From Roseovarius sp. UBA6217 (GTDB lineage: Bacteria; Pseudomonadota; Alphaproteobacteria; Rhodobacterales; Rhodobacteraceae): a stretch of DNA of 24,651 bases. The stretch lies in NCBI GenBank assembly GCA_002421985.1, contig DISF01000028.1:1-24651 (forward strand). The letters run 5' to 3'. Made by a program: the position numbers and the translations under genes. Shown piece after piece: positions 6,550 through 14,214 of this stretch. Below the pieces are notes generated by a model, which did no database searches, had not been told where the DNA came from, and saw only the letters and a program-made list of their open reading frames with translations. The first letter of the stretch is position 1. Every line of letters begins with the position of its first letter.

Positions 6550-7215
6550 ATGACCATGACCCGGACCATGCCCGACATCACCCATCACCTCAGCGATCGC
6601 CTGCTTATGGCCTATGCCGCAGGCACGCTGCCCGAGGCGTTCAGCCTCACCGTGGCCACCCATATCTCGCTTTGCGACGAGTGTCGCGCGCGCCTTGGCG
6701 CCTATGAGAGCCTTGGCGGCGCGGTGCTCGATCATGCCGCGCCGGTGGCGATGGCCGAGGACAGCCTTGCCGCGACGATGGCGCGCATCCGCGCCGGCGC
6801 GCCCGATGTGCCCCCCGCCCCGCGCAGGGCACCTGGTGTCCTGCCCGCGCCGCTATGTGATTACGTAGGCGGCGACCTGGCCGATGTGCGCTGGCGGCCC
6901 GTCGGCATGGGGGTGAAACAGGCGATCCTGCCCACCTCGCGCGATGCGACGGCGCGGCTTCTCTATATTCCGGCGGGGGCGGCGGTGCCCGATCACGGCC
7001 ATCGCGGGACCGAGTTGACGCTGGTGCTGCAAGGGGCCTTTGTCGACGAGACAGCCCGGTTCGGGCGCGGCGATATCGAGATTGCCAATGAGGATATGCA
7101 CCACATGCCGGTGGCCGATATCGGCGAGGATTGCATCTGCCTTGCCGCGACCGATGCACCGCTGCGCTTTCGCGGGTTGATCCCGCGCATCGCGCAGCCC
7201 TTCCTGCGTATCTGA
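6550..7215 (+). CDS. chrR: ChrR, zinc-dependent anti-sigma factor for RpoE
   Basis: A 221-residue two-domain protein. The N-terminal zinc anti-sigma domain has H13, H38, C42 and C45 (HISLCDEC), equal to the H6/H31/C35/C38 zinc site of R. sphaeroides ChrR. The C-terminal cupin-like domain has H149, H151, E155 and H185, equal to the second zinc site, and C195/C197 (DCICLAATD), conserved in the family. The zinc anti-sigma domain binds and inhibits RpoE; the cupin domain is needed for the response to singlet oxygen. All metal ligands are present, so it should be functional. The start is uncertain: ATG 6550 has a weak GAAG site. ATG 6568 (MPDITHHLSD) best matches the homologue's length, and GTG 6541 overlaps the rpoE stop. 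The two genes are clearly an operon. Confidence 0.92.
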   Translation: MTMTRTMPDITHHLSDRLLMAYAAGTLPEAFSLTVATHISLCDECRARLGAYESLGGAVLDHAAPVAMAEDSLAATMARIRAGAPDVPPAPRRAPGVLPAPLCDYVGGDLADVRWRPVGMGVKQAILPTSRDATARLLYIPAGAAVPDHGHRGTELTLVLQGAFVDETARFGRGDIEIANEDMHHMPVADIGEDCICLAATDAPLRFRGLIPRIAQPFLRI

Positions 7216-7510
7216 CGGGAGTGGGGCACGGCGCTTGTCATGTCCCGGTGAGAATCTCCAGAGCGCGCGTTGGACATTGCCGTTTGCCCGCAGCTTGCCG
7301 TGGCCGGATTGGCTCGCGCCCGGCACCAGATCGGCAGGCATGTCGGGCATGGCCGCCTCGGCCCCGGGCGTGGCGAAATCGGCGACAAGCAGGGTCATGG
7401 CGGGCCTGTCCTTGCCATGCGGTGGAAGCTGATCCTGGCACCATTCCCCCGATCGCAAGCAAGATCCGGCGTCACCGGCAGGCAAAAGCCGATAGGGGCG
7501 ATGGCGCGTA
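7216..7510. other. Convergent gap with a gene-like remnant on the minus strand
   Basis: No intact gene is seen between chrR and the diguanylate cyclase gene. On the minus strand, ATG 7398 is preceded by AAGGACAGG and opens MTLLVADFATPGAEAA, then MPDMPADLVPGASQSG, with GC-rich third positions for about 30 codons. The frame then loses that codon pattern near 7290 and runs on antisense to chrR. It could be the 5' stump of a lost gene. I do not recognise the product, and no terminator is obvious. Confidence 0.3.
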
Positions 7511-8284
7511 TTACTCAGCGGGCGTGCCCATCGGGCACTTCTCCGCCGTGCCCATCGGGATCGCCGCGTGATCGTGGTTGGGGTCAAAAAGAAACGCCCG
7601 GTCGCGCCCGCCATGTTTGGCGCGATAAAGCGCGCGGTCGGCCTGCTGAATGGCGGTGCCCATGTCGCCGCCGGGCGGCAGCGCGGCAACCCCGAAACTC
7701 GCCGTCAGGCGCAGGGTGTGCGCGCTGTGATAGATCGGGCTGCCGCGCACCCGCTCGGCCAGGCGTTCGGCCACGGCAAGCCCCTCCCTGGGGCCCGCGT
7801 CGGAGAGCACGATGACGAATTCCTCACCGCCGAACCGCGCGACGATATCGCCATTGCGGCAATTGGCTGTCAGGATTGCCGCGAATTGCCGCAACGCCTG
7901 ATCGCCCGCGAAATGGCCGTAGCGGTCGTTGAACCCCTTGAAATTGTCGATATCGGTAACGATCACCGCGCAGGCCCCCGCGCTCATCGGCCCGGCACGT
8001 TCATAGAATGCCTTGCGCGTGTGAACGCCGGTGAGCAGGTCATGGTTGATCGCATGTTCGAGCCGTTCCCCAAGCCGGTGAATCTCGTGCATCCGGCGGC
8101 CCACGAACCACGCGATCGGCGCGGCGAGCAACAGCGCCATCGCGGAGCCGGGAACAAGCGTGCGCACCGCAAGATCGGGCGGCATGATCGCAAAACGCAA
8201 GCCGACGCTGCCCAGAAGCGCGATCATCGCGATCGCCGCCGTGAACCGCCGGATATCGGCCCTGCTGCGCACCCGCCATGTCAT
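7511..8284 (-). CDS. Membrane-anchored diguanylate cyclase (GGDEF)
   Basis: A 257-residue protein with two predicted membrane helices (about 14-34 and 42-62), a short linker helix (MHEIHRLGERLEHAINHD) and one GGDEF domain (about 80-235). The active-site motif is GGEEF at 152-156, a competent variant. The substrate or metal region TDIDNFKGFND is at 110-120. RNGD at 143-146, five residues before GGEEF, is a full RxxD inhibitory site, so the enzyme should make cyclic di-GMP from two GTP with product feedback. There is no sensor domain beyond the membrane segments. ATG 8284 has AGGAGG seven bases upstream. The last 16 residues hold an eight-residue repeat (PMGTAEKC/PMGTPAE). Confidence 0.9.
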   Translation of the reverse strand: MTWRVRSRADIRRFTAAIAMIALLGSVGLRFAIMPPDLAVRTLVPGSAMALLLAAPIAWFVGRRMHEIHRLGERLEHAINHDLLTGVHTRKAFYERAGPMSAGACAVIVTDIDNFKGFNDRYGHFAGDQALRQFAAILTANCRNGDIVARFGGEEFVIVLSDAGPREGLAVAERLAERVRGSPIYHSAHTLRLTASFGVAALPPGGDMGTAIQQADRALYRAKHGGRDRAFLFDPNHDHAAIPMGTAEKCPMGTPAE

Positions 8285-8484
8285 CGCCTGCCCTCCTGTT
8301 GCGCCCGGACACAGGATGGCGCAGGGCCGGTTAACGGCGGGTGGCCACGCGCCCGGAAAATGCCGCCAATTCGAGTCAAACACGCTTGATACCTCACCAT
8401 CGCGTGACAAATCGCCCGTGGCGCTGGAAGCGGCGGCGCGGCTTGCCTATCCTGCCCCCAACCGCTCAGACAGGAACACAGCAC

Positions 8485-9696
8485 ATGCCCACCGAACGTT
8501 TCACCTTCACGGGCCATGACGGCCACGAGCTGGCCGCGCGGCTCGATCTGCCAGTGGGGCCGCATCTGGCTACCGCGCTTTTCGCGCATTGCTTTACCTG
8601 TTCCAGGAATATCCCCGCCGCGCGGCGCATCGCGGGGCGGCTGGCGGGGGCGGGCATTGCCGTGCTGCGCTTTGATTTCACCGGGTTGGGCCATTCGGAG
8701 GGCGAGTTCGAGAACACGTCCTTTACCTCGAACGTGCAGGATCTGGAGCGCGCCGCCGAGGCATTGGCGGCGCGTGACATGGCCCCCGGCTTGCTCATCG
8801 GGCACAGCCTGGGTGGGGCGGCGGTGCTGGCCGCCGCCGGGCGGATCAAGAGTGCGCGCGCGGTGGCCACCATCGGCGCGCCCTTTGATCCCGGCCATGT
8901 CATCCGCAATTTCGCCGGCGCGCTCGACGAGATCGAGGCCGAGGGCGTGGCCGAGGTCACGCTTGGCGGGCGCGCGTTCAGGATCGGGCGCGATTTCGTG
9001 CGCGATGTGCAGGCCGTGACGCTCGCCGACAAGATCGCCGCGCTGGATTGCGCGCTTCTGGTGATGCACGCGCCGCGCGACACCGTCGTGGGGATCCACA
9101 ACGCCGCCGAAATCTTCAAGGCGGCGAAACACCCCAAGAGCTTTGTCACCCTCGACGGGGCCGATCATCTTGTCAGCGATGCGCAGGATGCCGAATACGT
9201 GGCCGGGGTCATCGCCGCCTGGGCCACTCGCTATCTTGCGCTCAGGCCGCCCGCGCCGCCCCCCGGCGCGCCCGAGGGGATCGTGCGGGTGAGCGAGGCG
9301 GACCCGGCGGGCTTTCTCCAGGATGTGAACGCCGGCCCCTCGCACCATGTGCTGGCCGACGAGCCGGAGGCCTATGGCGGCACTGATCGCGGCATGTCAC
9401 CCTATGGTTTTCTCGCCGCGGGGCTGGGGGCCTGCACCTCGATGACCATCCGCATGTATGCCCGCCGCAAGGGCTGGCCGCTTGCCCATGTCAGCGTCGA
9501 TGTCTGCCACGACAAGGTTCATGCGCAGGACGCCGACAGCCGGGGGACGGCCAAGGTGGACCGTTTCGTGCGCACCATCCGGCTTGAGGGCGACCTGAGC
9601 GAAGAGCAGCGCGCGAAACTCATGGAGATCGCCGATCGCTGCCCGGTGCATCGCACGCTCGAGCAAAGCGCGGTGGTCGAGACGCGGGCGGCGTGA
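8485..9696 (+). CDS. Alpha/beta hydrolase fused to an OsmC-like domain
   Basis: A 403-residue fusion. Residues 1 to about 255 form an alpha/beta hydrolase. HCFTCS is at 35-40 and the nucleophile elbow GHSLGG at 106-111 puts Ser at 108. MHAPRDTVV supplies the usual late acid and DGADHLV the His. After a Pro-rich linker (PPAPPPGAP), residues about 270-400 form an OsmC/Ohr-type fold with the two reactive cysteines C317 (LGACTSMT) and C386 (RCPVHRTLE). OsmC proteins reduce organic hydroperoxides. The hydrolase half's substrate is unknown. The same two-domain architecture occurs in other proteobacteria. ATG 8485 has AGGA about nine bases upstream. It is divergent from the GGDEF gene. Confidence 0.9.
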   Translation: MPTERFTFTGHDGHELAARLDLPVGPHLATALFAHCFTCSRNIPAARRIAGRLAGAGIAVLRFDFTGLGHSEGEFENTSFTSNVQDLERAAEALAARDMAPGLLIGHSLGGAAVLAAAGRIKSARAVATIGAPFDPGHVIRNFAGALDEIEAEGVAEVTLGGRAFRIGRDFVRDVQAVTLADKIAALDCALLVMHAPRDTVVGIHNAAEIFKAAKHPKSFVTLDGADHLVSDAQDAEYVAGVIAAWATRYLALRPPAPPPGAPEGIVRVSEADPAGFLQDVNAGPSHHVLADEPEAYGGTDRGMSPYGFLAAGLGACTSMTIRMYARRKGWPLAHVSVDVCHDKVHAQDADSRGTAKVDRFVRTIRLEGDLSEEQRAKLMEIADRCPVHRTLEQSAVVETRAA

Positions 9697-9705
9697 GGCG
9701 GGCGG

Positions 9706-10053
9706 CTACTCCACCGCGCGGATGAGCTTGCGCTCCAGCACGCGCAGCACGGTGCGCAACTCGGGCCCGCGCTTCAATATCCGCCCGTCCATGCCGATCA
9801 CGGCATATTGCCCCTGCCTCTCGCGCAGGCGGGGGCGTTTCTCGATGCGGTAGAGCGGGTGCTCGGCGGTGCGGCGAAACACCGAGAACACGGCCACCTC
9901 GCGCAGGCAGGAAATGCCGTAGTCTCGCCACTCCCCCGCCGCCACCATGCGCCCGTAAAGCGACAGGATCACGCCCAGCTCGTCGCGGCGGAACGCCACC
10001 TGCGGCTCGGTCGGTTTCGCGCCCGTCATCGGGCCGGTGCCTGGCATGTTCAT
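9706..10053 (-). CDS. DUF2794 family protein
   Basis: A 115-residue soluble protein whose core VAFRRDELGVILSLYGRMV, WRDYGISCLREVAVFSVFRR and PLYRIEKRPRL, ending in LRTVLRVLERKLIRAVE, is characteristic of the alphaproteobacterial DUF2794 family, function unknown. ATG 10053 (MNMPGTGPM) is used; ATG 10047 is an alternative, and neither has a strong ribosome site. It lies 72 bp downstream of the imuB-like gene on the same strand and may share its transcript. Its stop is ten bases from the end of the convergent hydrolase-OsmC gene. Confidence 0.85.
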   Translation of the reverse strand: MNMPGTGPMTGAKPTEPQVAFRRDELGVILSLYGRMVAAGEWRDYGISCLREVAVFSVFRRTAEHPLYRIEKRPRLRERQGQYAVIGMDGRILKRGPELRTVLRVLERKLIRAVE

Positions 10054-10125
10054 GACCCATGATTTGCGCCAAACGGGCCGCGAATCAAGAGCCAACGCGG
10101 GCGGGGCACCCAGAATGGCAGGCCC

Positions 10126-11742
10126 TCACGCAAACCGCCCGTGGCAGAACCACCCCCCCGAAAGCGCCGCGCCATGCGCCTGATAGAGCCATAGCCGCTC
10201 GCCCCGCGTGGTCAGCACCTGCCAGTAATCGCGCAGGCCCGTGCGCCATTCGGGATCGTCGAGCCACCATTCCGGGGCGATCCGCTCGGGGCCGATGGCA
10301 TGGGCCGTCTCGTGCCGCCGCCCGCGCCAGCGGAACACCGCGCAGGGCCGCCCGCCCGCCTCGGGCGTGACCGGCTCGGGCCGCCACAGCAGGAGCGGGC
10401 GGGGATGTTCGGGCAGCGGCCAGGGCGCGAGGGCAGGGGCCGACCAGGCGGCAGCAAGGGTGAGCGCGGTCTTGCCGGGAATGCGGCTCTCGGCGGGGTG
10501 GCGGCGGGTGATCGCGTCAAGCCCCACCCGCGCGCCCAGCCGCGTCAGCAGATCGGCAAGCGCATCGCCGCGCGCCTCGGCCTGCCCCGCCCCGCGCATC
10601 TGCTCGGCCACGATGCGCTCGGTCTCGGGCGCATCGAGCCGCAGCATGTCGATGCCGAACCCCGCCTCGATCCGCTCCAGCTTCGGGCCCAGAAGCGCCA
10701 GCATCGCGGCCTCGTCGCGCATGGGCCGCGCCAGCCGCAAGCCCACCGTCTGCACCGCGCCATCGCAGCCCCGCGCCTCAAGCCGCAGCGCCCGCGCCCC
10801 CGCGCCCCGCTCGGCCAGCCGCGCGCAAAGCCGCGCCAGAAGCCGCGCTGCGCCCGCGCGCAGGTCATCCAGCAGGCCGATGGGCTCGGGCAGGCTCAGC
10901 CGCACGGCAAGTGGCGGCGGCGCGGCGATCGCCGAAAGCGGCTCTGGCACCGCCCCCAGCGCCTGATCGAGCCGTTGCATGAGCACCGGGCCAAAGCGCC
11001 GCCCCAGCGCCGCGCGCGGCTGTCCTGCCAGATCACCGATCCGCCGCAACCCCAGCCGCGCCAGATCCTCGGCCATGCCCTCGGGCAGGCGCAGCGCCGC
11101 CACCGGCAGGGGGGCGAGCGCGCCGTGCAATTGCCCCGGCGGGGCCAGCGTGACCGGTGCCGCCTGTTGCCGTCGGGGTTGTTGCTGCCACGACCCGCGT
11201 TTTGCCGCGCGGGCGCGGGTGGCGCGGGCCTCTTGCGCGATGGCGTCGCCCGACCGGCCCGGTGCCGCGCCCTGTCCTGCGAAGCGTGCCAGCGCCCAGG
11301 CGGCACCGGCCGTGTCGGCGATGGCGCAGCGCGCCGAGAGGCCAAGCCCCGCGGCCTCATCCACCACGGCCTCTGCCAGCGCCGCCTCGCCGCCGAAAAG
11401 ATGCGCGCAGCCGGTGATGTCGAGCATCAGCCCACCGCTGCGTTCACAGGCCACCAGCGGCGAAAACCGGTCGGCCCAGCGCGCCAGCGCGCGCAGGAAC
11501 GCGGCCTCGGCGGCGGGGTCTTGCGCGGCGGTGCGAAGATCGGGGCACATCGCCTGCGCCGCGCGCAGCGGCTGGCCGGGCACCAGCCCTGCCGCCTCTG
11601 CCTCGGGCGAGAGCGACGCCAGCACCGTGCGCGGCCCCTCCTCGGCCACGACGGCAAACACCCCCGCCCCGCCCGCGCGCCGGGTCAGGCGTTCGGCCCC
11701 CAGCCGGGGGAACCAGACAGAGAGGATTCGGCGGGCGGGCAT
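10126..11742 (-). CDS. imuB: ImuB-type Y-family DNA polymerase homologue
   Basis: A 538-residue protein starting MPARRILSVWFPRLGAERL, the usual ImuB opening, without the first metal-binding DxD-type motif of active Y-family enzymes. LVACERSGGLMLDITGCAHLFGG (quoted in part as LMLDITGCAHLFGG, about 103-116) replaces the active-site S-D-E motif. LARLGLRRIGDLAGQPRAAL is the helix-hairpin-helix region, followed by a little-finger-like domain and a long C-terminal tail with WRGRRHETAHAIGPERI and EWWLDD. ImuB is a non-catalytic scaffold working with ImuA and DnaE2 in damage-induced mutagenesis. A LexA box lies just upstream. Neither imuA nor dnaE2 is beside it; the next gene is DUF2794. Confidence 0.88.
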   Translation of the reverse strand: MPARRILSVWFPRLGAERLTRRAGGAGVFAVVAEEGPRTVLASLSPEAEAAGLVPGQPLRAAQAMCPDLRTAAQDPAAEAAFLRALARWADRFSPLVACERSGGLMLDITGCAHLFGGEAALAEAVVDEAAGLGLSARCAIADTAGAAWALARFAGQGAAPGRSGDAIAQEARATRARAAKRGSWQQQPRRQQAAPVTLAPPGQLHGALAPLPVAALRLPEGMAEDLARLGLRRIGDLAGQPRAALGRRFGPVLMQRLDQALGAVPEPLSAIAAPPPLAVRLSLPEPIGLLDDLRAGAARLLARLCARLAERGAGARALRLEARGCDGAVQTVGLRLARPMRDEAAMLALLGPKLERIEAGFGIDMLRLDAPETERIVAEQMRGAGQAEARGDALADLLTRLGARVGLDAITRRHPAESRIPGKTALTLAAAWSAPALAPWPLPEHPRPLLLWRPEPVTPEAGGRPCAVFRWRGRRHETAHAIGPERIAPEWWLDDPEWRTGLRDYWQVLTTRGERLWLYQAHGAALSGGWFCHGRFA

Positions 11743-11760
11743 GGCGGCAGGATGGCATAT

Positions 11761-11775
11761 GTTCTTGTTGTGTTC
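11761..11775. promoter_or_regulatory. LexA (SOS) box upstream of imuB
   Basis: GTTC-N7-GTTC on the plus strand (GTTC at 11761-11764 and 11772-11775, spacer TTGTTGT) is an exact match to the direct-repeat LexA operator of Rhodobacter and other alphaproteobacteria. It ends 18 bases upstream of the imuB ATG, where bound LexA would block transcription. It is about 330 bp from cysK, so control of that gene is unlikely. Confidence 0.8.
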
Positions 11776-12102
11776 TATATGCTCCGTGCGGCTTGGTGCA
11801 AGGTGCCTGATGTTTTGCGCGGCGGCGCGCAAACGCGCCTTGTTCCGCGCGGGAGGAATAACTCAACGTTCCCACCAAGCCCTTCACGCCGCCTACCGCG
11901 CCACATTGCGCAACATGGCACACCGAGCCCAACCGGCGCGCGCCTCCCCCGATCCGTCATGCGAAAAATCCGTTCTGAGAAACGCCCCATATCGAAACCC
12001 ATATTCCAAATTTATCGACCCGACGCCGTCGTGGCGGGAAAATCCTTTTCGCGCCCCGCCGCGCGTCATAGCCTGCGCCCGGATCATCGAAGGAGACAGA
12101 TC
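11776..12102. other. Divergent intergenic region, imuB to cysK
   Basis: No gene was seen on either strand. It contains an AT-richer patch around 11960-12020 that probably holds the cysK promoter, although no clear -35/-10 pair stands out. AAGGAG at about 12090 is the cysK ribosome site. A short palindrome TTGCGCAA lies near 11906. Confidence 0.4.
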
Positions 12103-13182
12103 ATGGCCGATACATCCATTCGCACCACCACCGGGCGGGGCCGCCGCTTTGACAGCGTTCTTGACACCATCGGCGACACGCCGGTGATCCGCGTCAACAA
12201 TCTCGGCCCCGATCACGTGACGATCTACGTCAAGGCCGAGGCGTTCAACCCGGCGGCCTCGGTCAAGGACCGGCTGGCCGTGGGCATCATCGAGGCCGCC
12301 GAGCGCGACGGGCGGCTCAAGCCGGGGCAAACCGTGGTCGAAGCGACAAGCGGCAATACCGGCATCGGCCTTGCCATGGTCTGCGCGCAAAAGGGCTATC
12401 CGCTGGTGGTGACGATGGTCGAAAGCTTTTCCATCGAGCGCCGCCGCCTGATGCGGATGCTGGGGGCAAAGGTGGTGCTGACGCCCAGGGCCGAAAAGGG
12501 CTTTGGCATGTATAAAAAGGCCGAGGAACTGGCCGAGGCCAATGGCTGGTTTCTCGCCCATCAATTCGAGACAGGGGACAATGCCGATATCCACGCCGCC
12601 ACCACGGCGCAGGAAATCCTTGGCGATTTTGCGGGCGCGCGGCTTGATTACGTGGTCACGGGCTATGGCACCGGCGGCACGGTGACGGGGATTGGCCGGG
12701 TGCTGCGCGCGGCGCGCCCCGAGACGAAGATCGTCCTGTCGGAGCCCGCCAACGCCGCCCTTCTGGGCAGCGGCCAGGCGCAGGCGCGCACCGATGCAGG
12801 TGCCCCCGCCGCGAGCCATCCGGCCTTTGAGCCGCACCCGATCCAGGGCTGGACCCCGGATTTCATCCCGCTGGTGCTGCAAGAGGCGGTGGATGGGCAG
12901 TATTACGACGATCTGCGCCCTGTGACTGGTCCCGACGCGATCCGCGCGGCGCGCGATCTGGCCGCGCGCGAGGGCATTTTTACCGGCGTTTCGGGCGGGG
13001 CGACCTTCGCGGTCTCGCTTGCCCTTGCCGAGACCGCCGCGCCGGGATCGGTGATCCTGTGCATGTTGCCCGACACCGGCGAGCGCTACATGAGCACGCC
13101 GCTTTTCGAGGGCATCGCCGAGGAGATGAACGAGGAGGAACGGGCGATCTCGGCCTCGACACCGGGCTACCGGCTGGTCTGA
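12103..13182 (+). CDS. cysK: Cysteine synthase A (O-acetylserine sulfhydrylase)
   Basis: A 359-residue PLP enzyme of the cysteine synthase family that makes cysteine from O-acetylserine and sulfide in the cytoplasm. The PLP lysine is K55 (NPAASVKDRL), the substrate loop is TSGNTGIG at 82-89 and the phosphate-binding loop is GYGTGGTVTG. The late GVSGGA block is also present. The active-site loop and C-terminus (LPDTGERYMSTPLFEGI) match CysK rather than CysM or cystathionine beta-synthase. It is longer than E. coli CysK (323) because of an N-terminal extension and a segment after the EPANAALL region (SGQAQARTDAGAPAASHPAF). ATG 12103 has AAGGAG nine bases upstream. Confidence 0.92.
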   Translation: MADTSIRTTTGRGRRFDSVLDTIGDTPVIRVNNLGPDHVTIYVKAEAFNPAASVKDRLAVGIIEAAERDGRLKPGQTVVEATSGNTGIGLAMVCAQKGYPLVVTMVESFSIERRRLMRMLGAKVVLTPRAEKGFGMYKKAEELAEANGWFLAHQFETGDNADIHAATTAQEILGDFAGARLDYVVTGYGTGGTVTGIGRVLRAARPETKIVLSEPANAALLGSGQAQARTDAGAPAASHPAFEPHPIQGWTPDFIPLVLQEAVDGQYYDDLRPVTGPDAIRAARDLAAREGIFTGVSGGATFAVSLALAETAAPGSVILCMLPDTGERYMSTPLFEGIAEEMNEEERAISASTPGYRLV

Positions 13183-13289
13183 GGCCCCCCGCAGGGCTGC
13201 ACATCCCCCTGTGCAACGCCGCCGCTTGTGCGCGCGGCGGCAAGGTTTACCTTGGCCATCAAACCCATATGACAAAGGACAAGATCGCG

Positions 13290-14159
13290 ATGACCGACGA
13301 TACCTACACCCCGCCCGAGGTCTGGACATGGCAACAGCCCTCGGGCGGCAAGTTCGCCTCGATCAACCGTCCGGTCGCGGGGGCGACGCATGACAAGGAT
13401 TTGCCCGTGGGCGCGCACCCGTTCCAGCTTTACTCGCTGGCCACGCCCAATGGCGTCAAGGTGACGGTGATGTTCGAGGAGTTGCTCGCCGCAGGCCATG
13501 ACGCGGAATATGACGCCTGGAAGATCGACATCGGCGAGGGCGATCAATTTGGCAGCGGTTTCGTGGCCATCAACCCAAATTCCAAGATTCCCGCGCTTCT
13601 CGACCGCAGCGGCGATACGCCCGTCCGCGTGTTCGAGAGCGGCTCGATCCTGCTGCACCTCGCGGAGAAATACGGCACCTTCCTGCCCAGCCACGGGCCT
13701 GCGCGCACCGAAACCCTCAACTGGCTGATGTGGCAGATGGGCAGCGCGCCCTATCTCGGCGGTGGTTTCGGCCATTTCTACGCCTATGCGCCCAAGAAAT
13801 GGCAATACCCGATCGACCGTTTCGCGATGGAGGTCAAGCGCCAGCTTGACGTGCTCGACCGGCAATTGGCCGAGCGGCCCTTTATCGCGGGCGATTCCTA
13901 TACCATCGCCGACATCGCGATCTGGCCGTGGTATGGGCAGCTTTGCCTCGGGCGGCTTTACGATGCGGCGACCTTCCTTGACGTGAAGAGCTATAAACAC
14001 GTCATGGCATGGGCCGAAAAGATCGACGCACGCACGCCCGTGCAACGCGGCCGCATGGTCAACCGAAGCTTTGGCGAGCCGCATTTGCAACTCCACGAGC
14101 GCCACTCGGCGCAGGATTTCGAGACGCGGACACAGGACAAGATCGGCGAGGGCACCTAA
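13290..14159 (+). CDS. yghU: YghU-type glutathione S-transferase / disulfide reductase
   Basis: A 289-residue protein collinear with E. coli YghU. The opening MTDDTYTPPEVWTW leads to INRPVAGATHDKDLPVGAHP and the thioredoxin-fold QLYSLATPNGVKVTVM. NPNSKIPALLD (cis-Pro region) and FESGSILLHLAEKYG follow. The helical C-domain has LGGGFGHFYAYAP and AGDSYTIADIAIWPWYG, and the tail is QLHERHSAQDFETRTQDK. YghU-class (Nu) enzymes bind two glutathiones and reduce disulfide-linked substrates and peroxides. ATG 13290 matches the E. coli start; ATG 13269 is a possible longer start. It follows cysK on the same strand by 107 bp and could be co-expressed. Confidence 0.93.
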   Translation: MTDDTYTPPEVWTWQQPSGGKFASINRPVAGATHDKDLPVGAHPFQLYSLATPNGVKVTVMFEELLAAGHDAEYDAWKIDIGEGDQFGSGFVAINPNSKIPALLDRSGDTPVRVFESGSILLHLAEKYGTFLPSHGPARTETLNWLMWQMGSAPYLGGGFGHFYAYAPKKWQYPIDRFAMEVKRQLDVLDRQLAERPFIAGDSYTIADIAIWPWYGQLCLGRLYDAATFLDVKSYKHVMAWAEKIDARTPVQRGRMVNRSFGEPHLQLHERHSAQDFETRTQDKIGEGT

Positions 14160-14214
14160 TCACTTTCGCAGCCGCGCATGATCGGGCATGAAGGGCCGAA
14201 AAAGGAGCACCTTC

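Noticed and set aside
7216..7510. tRNA or small RNA in the chrR-GGDEF gap
   Set aside because: No cloverleaf, no conserved T-loop and no terminator were found.
10300..12102. Long plus-strand open frame upstream of and in frame with cysK
   Set aside because: It is the antisense of imuB in GC-rich DNA. cysK has its own AAGGAG and a family-consistent start at 12103.
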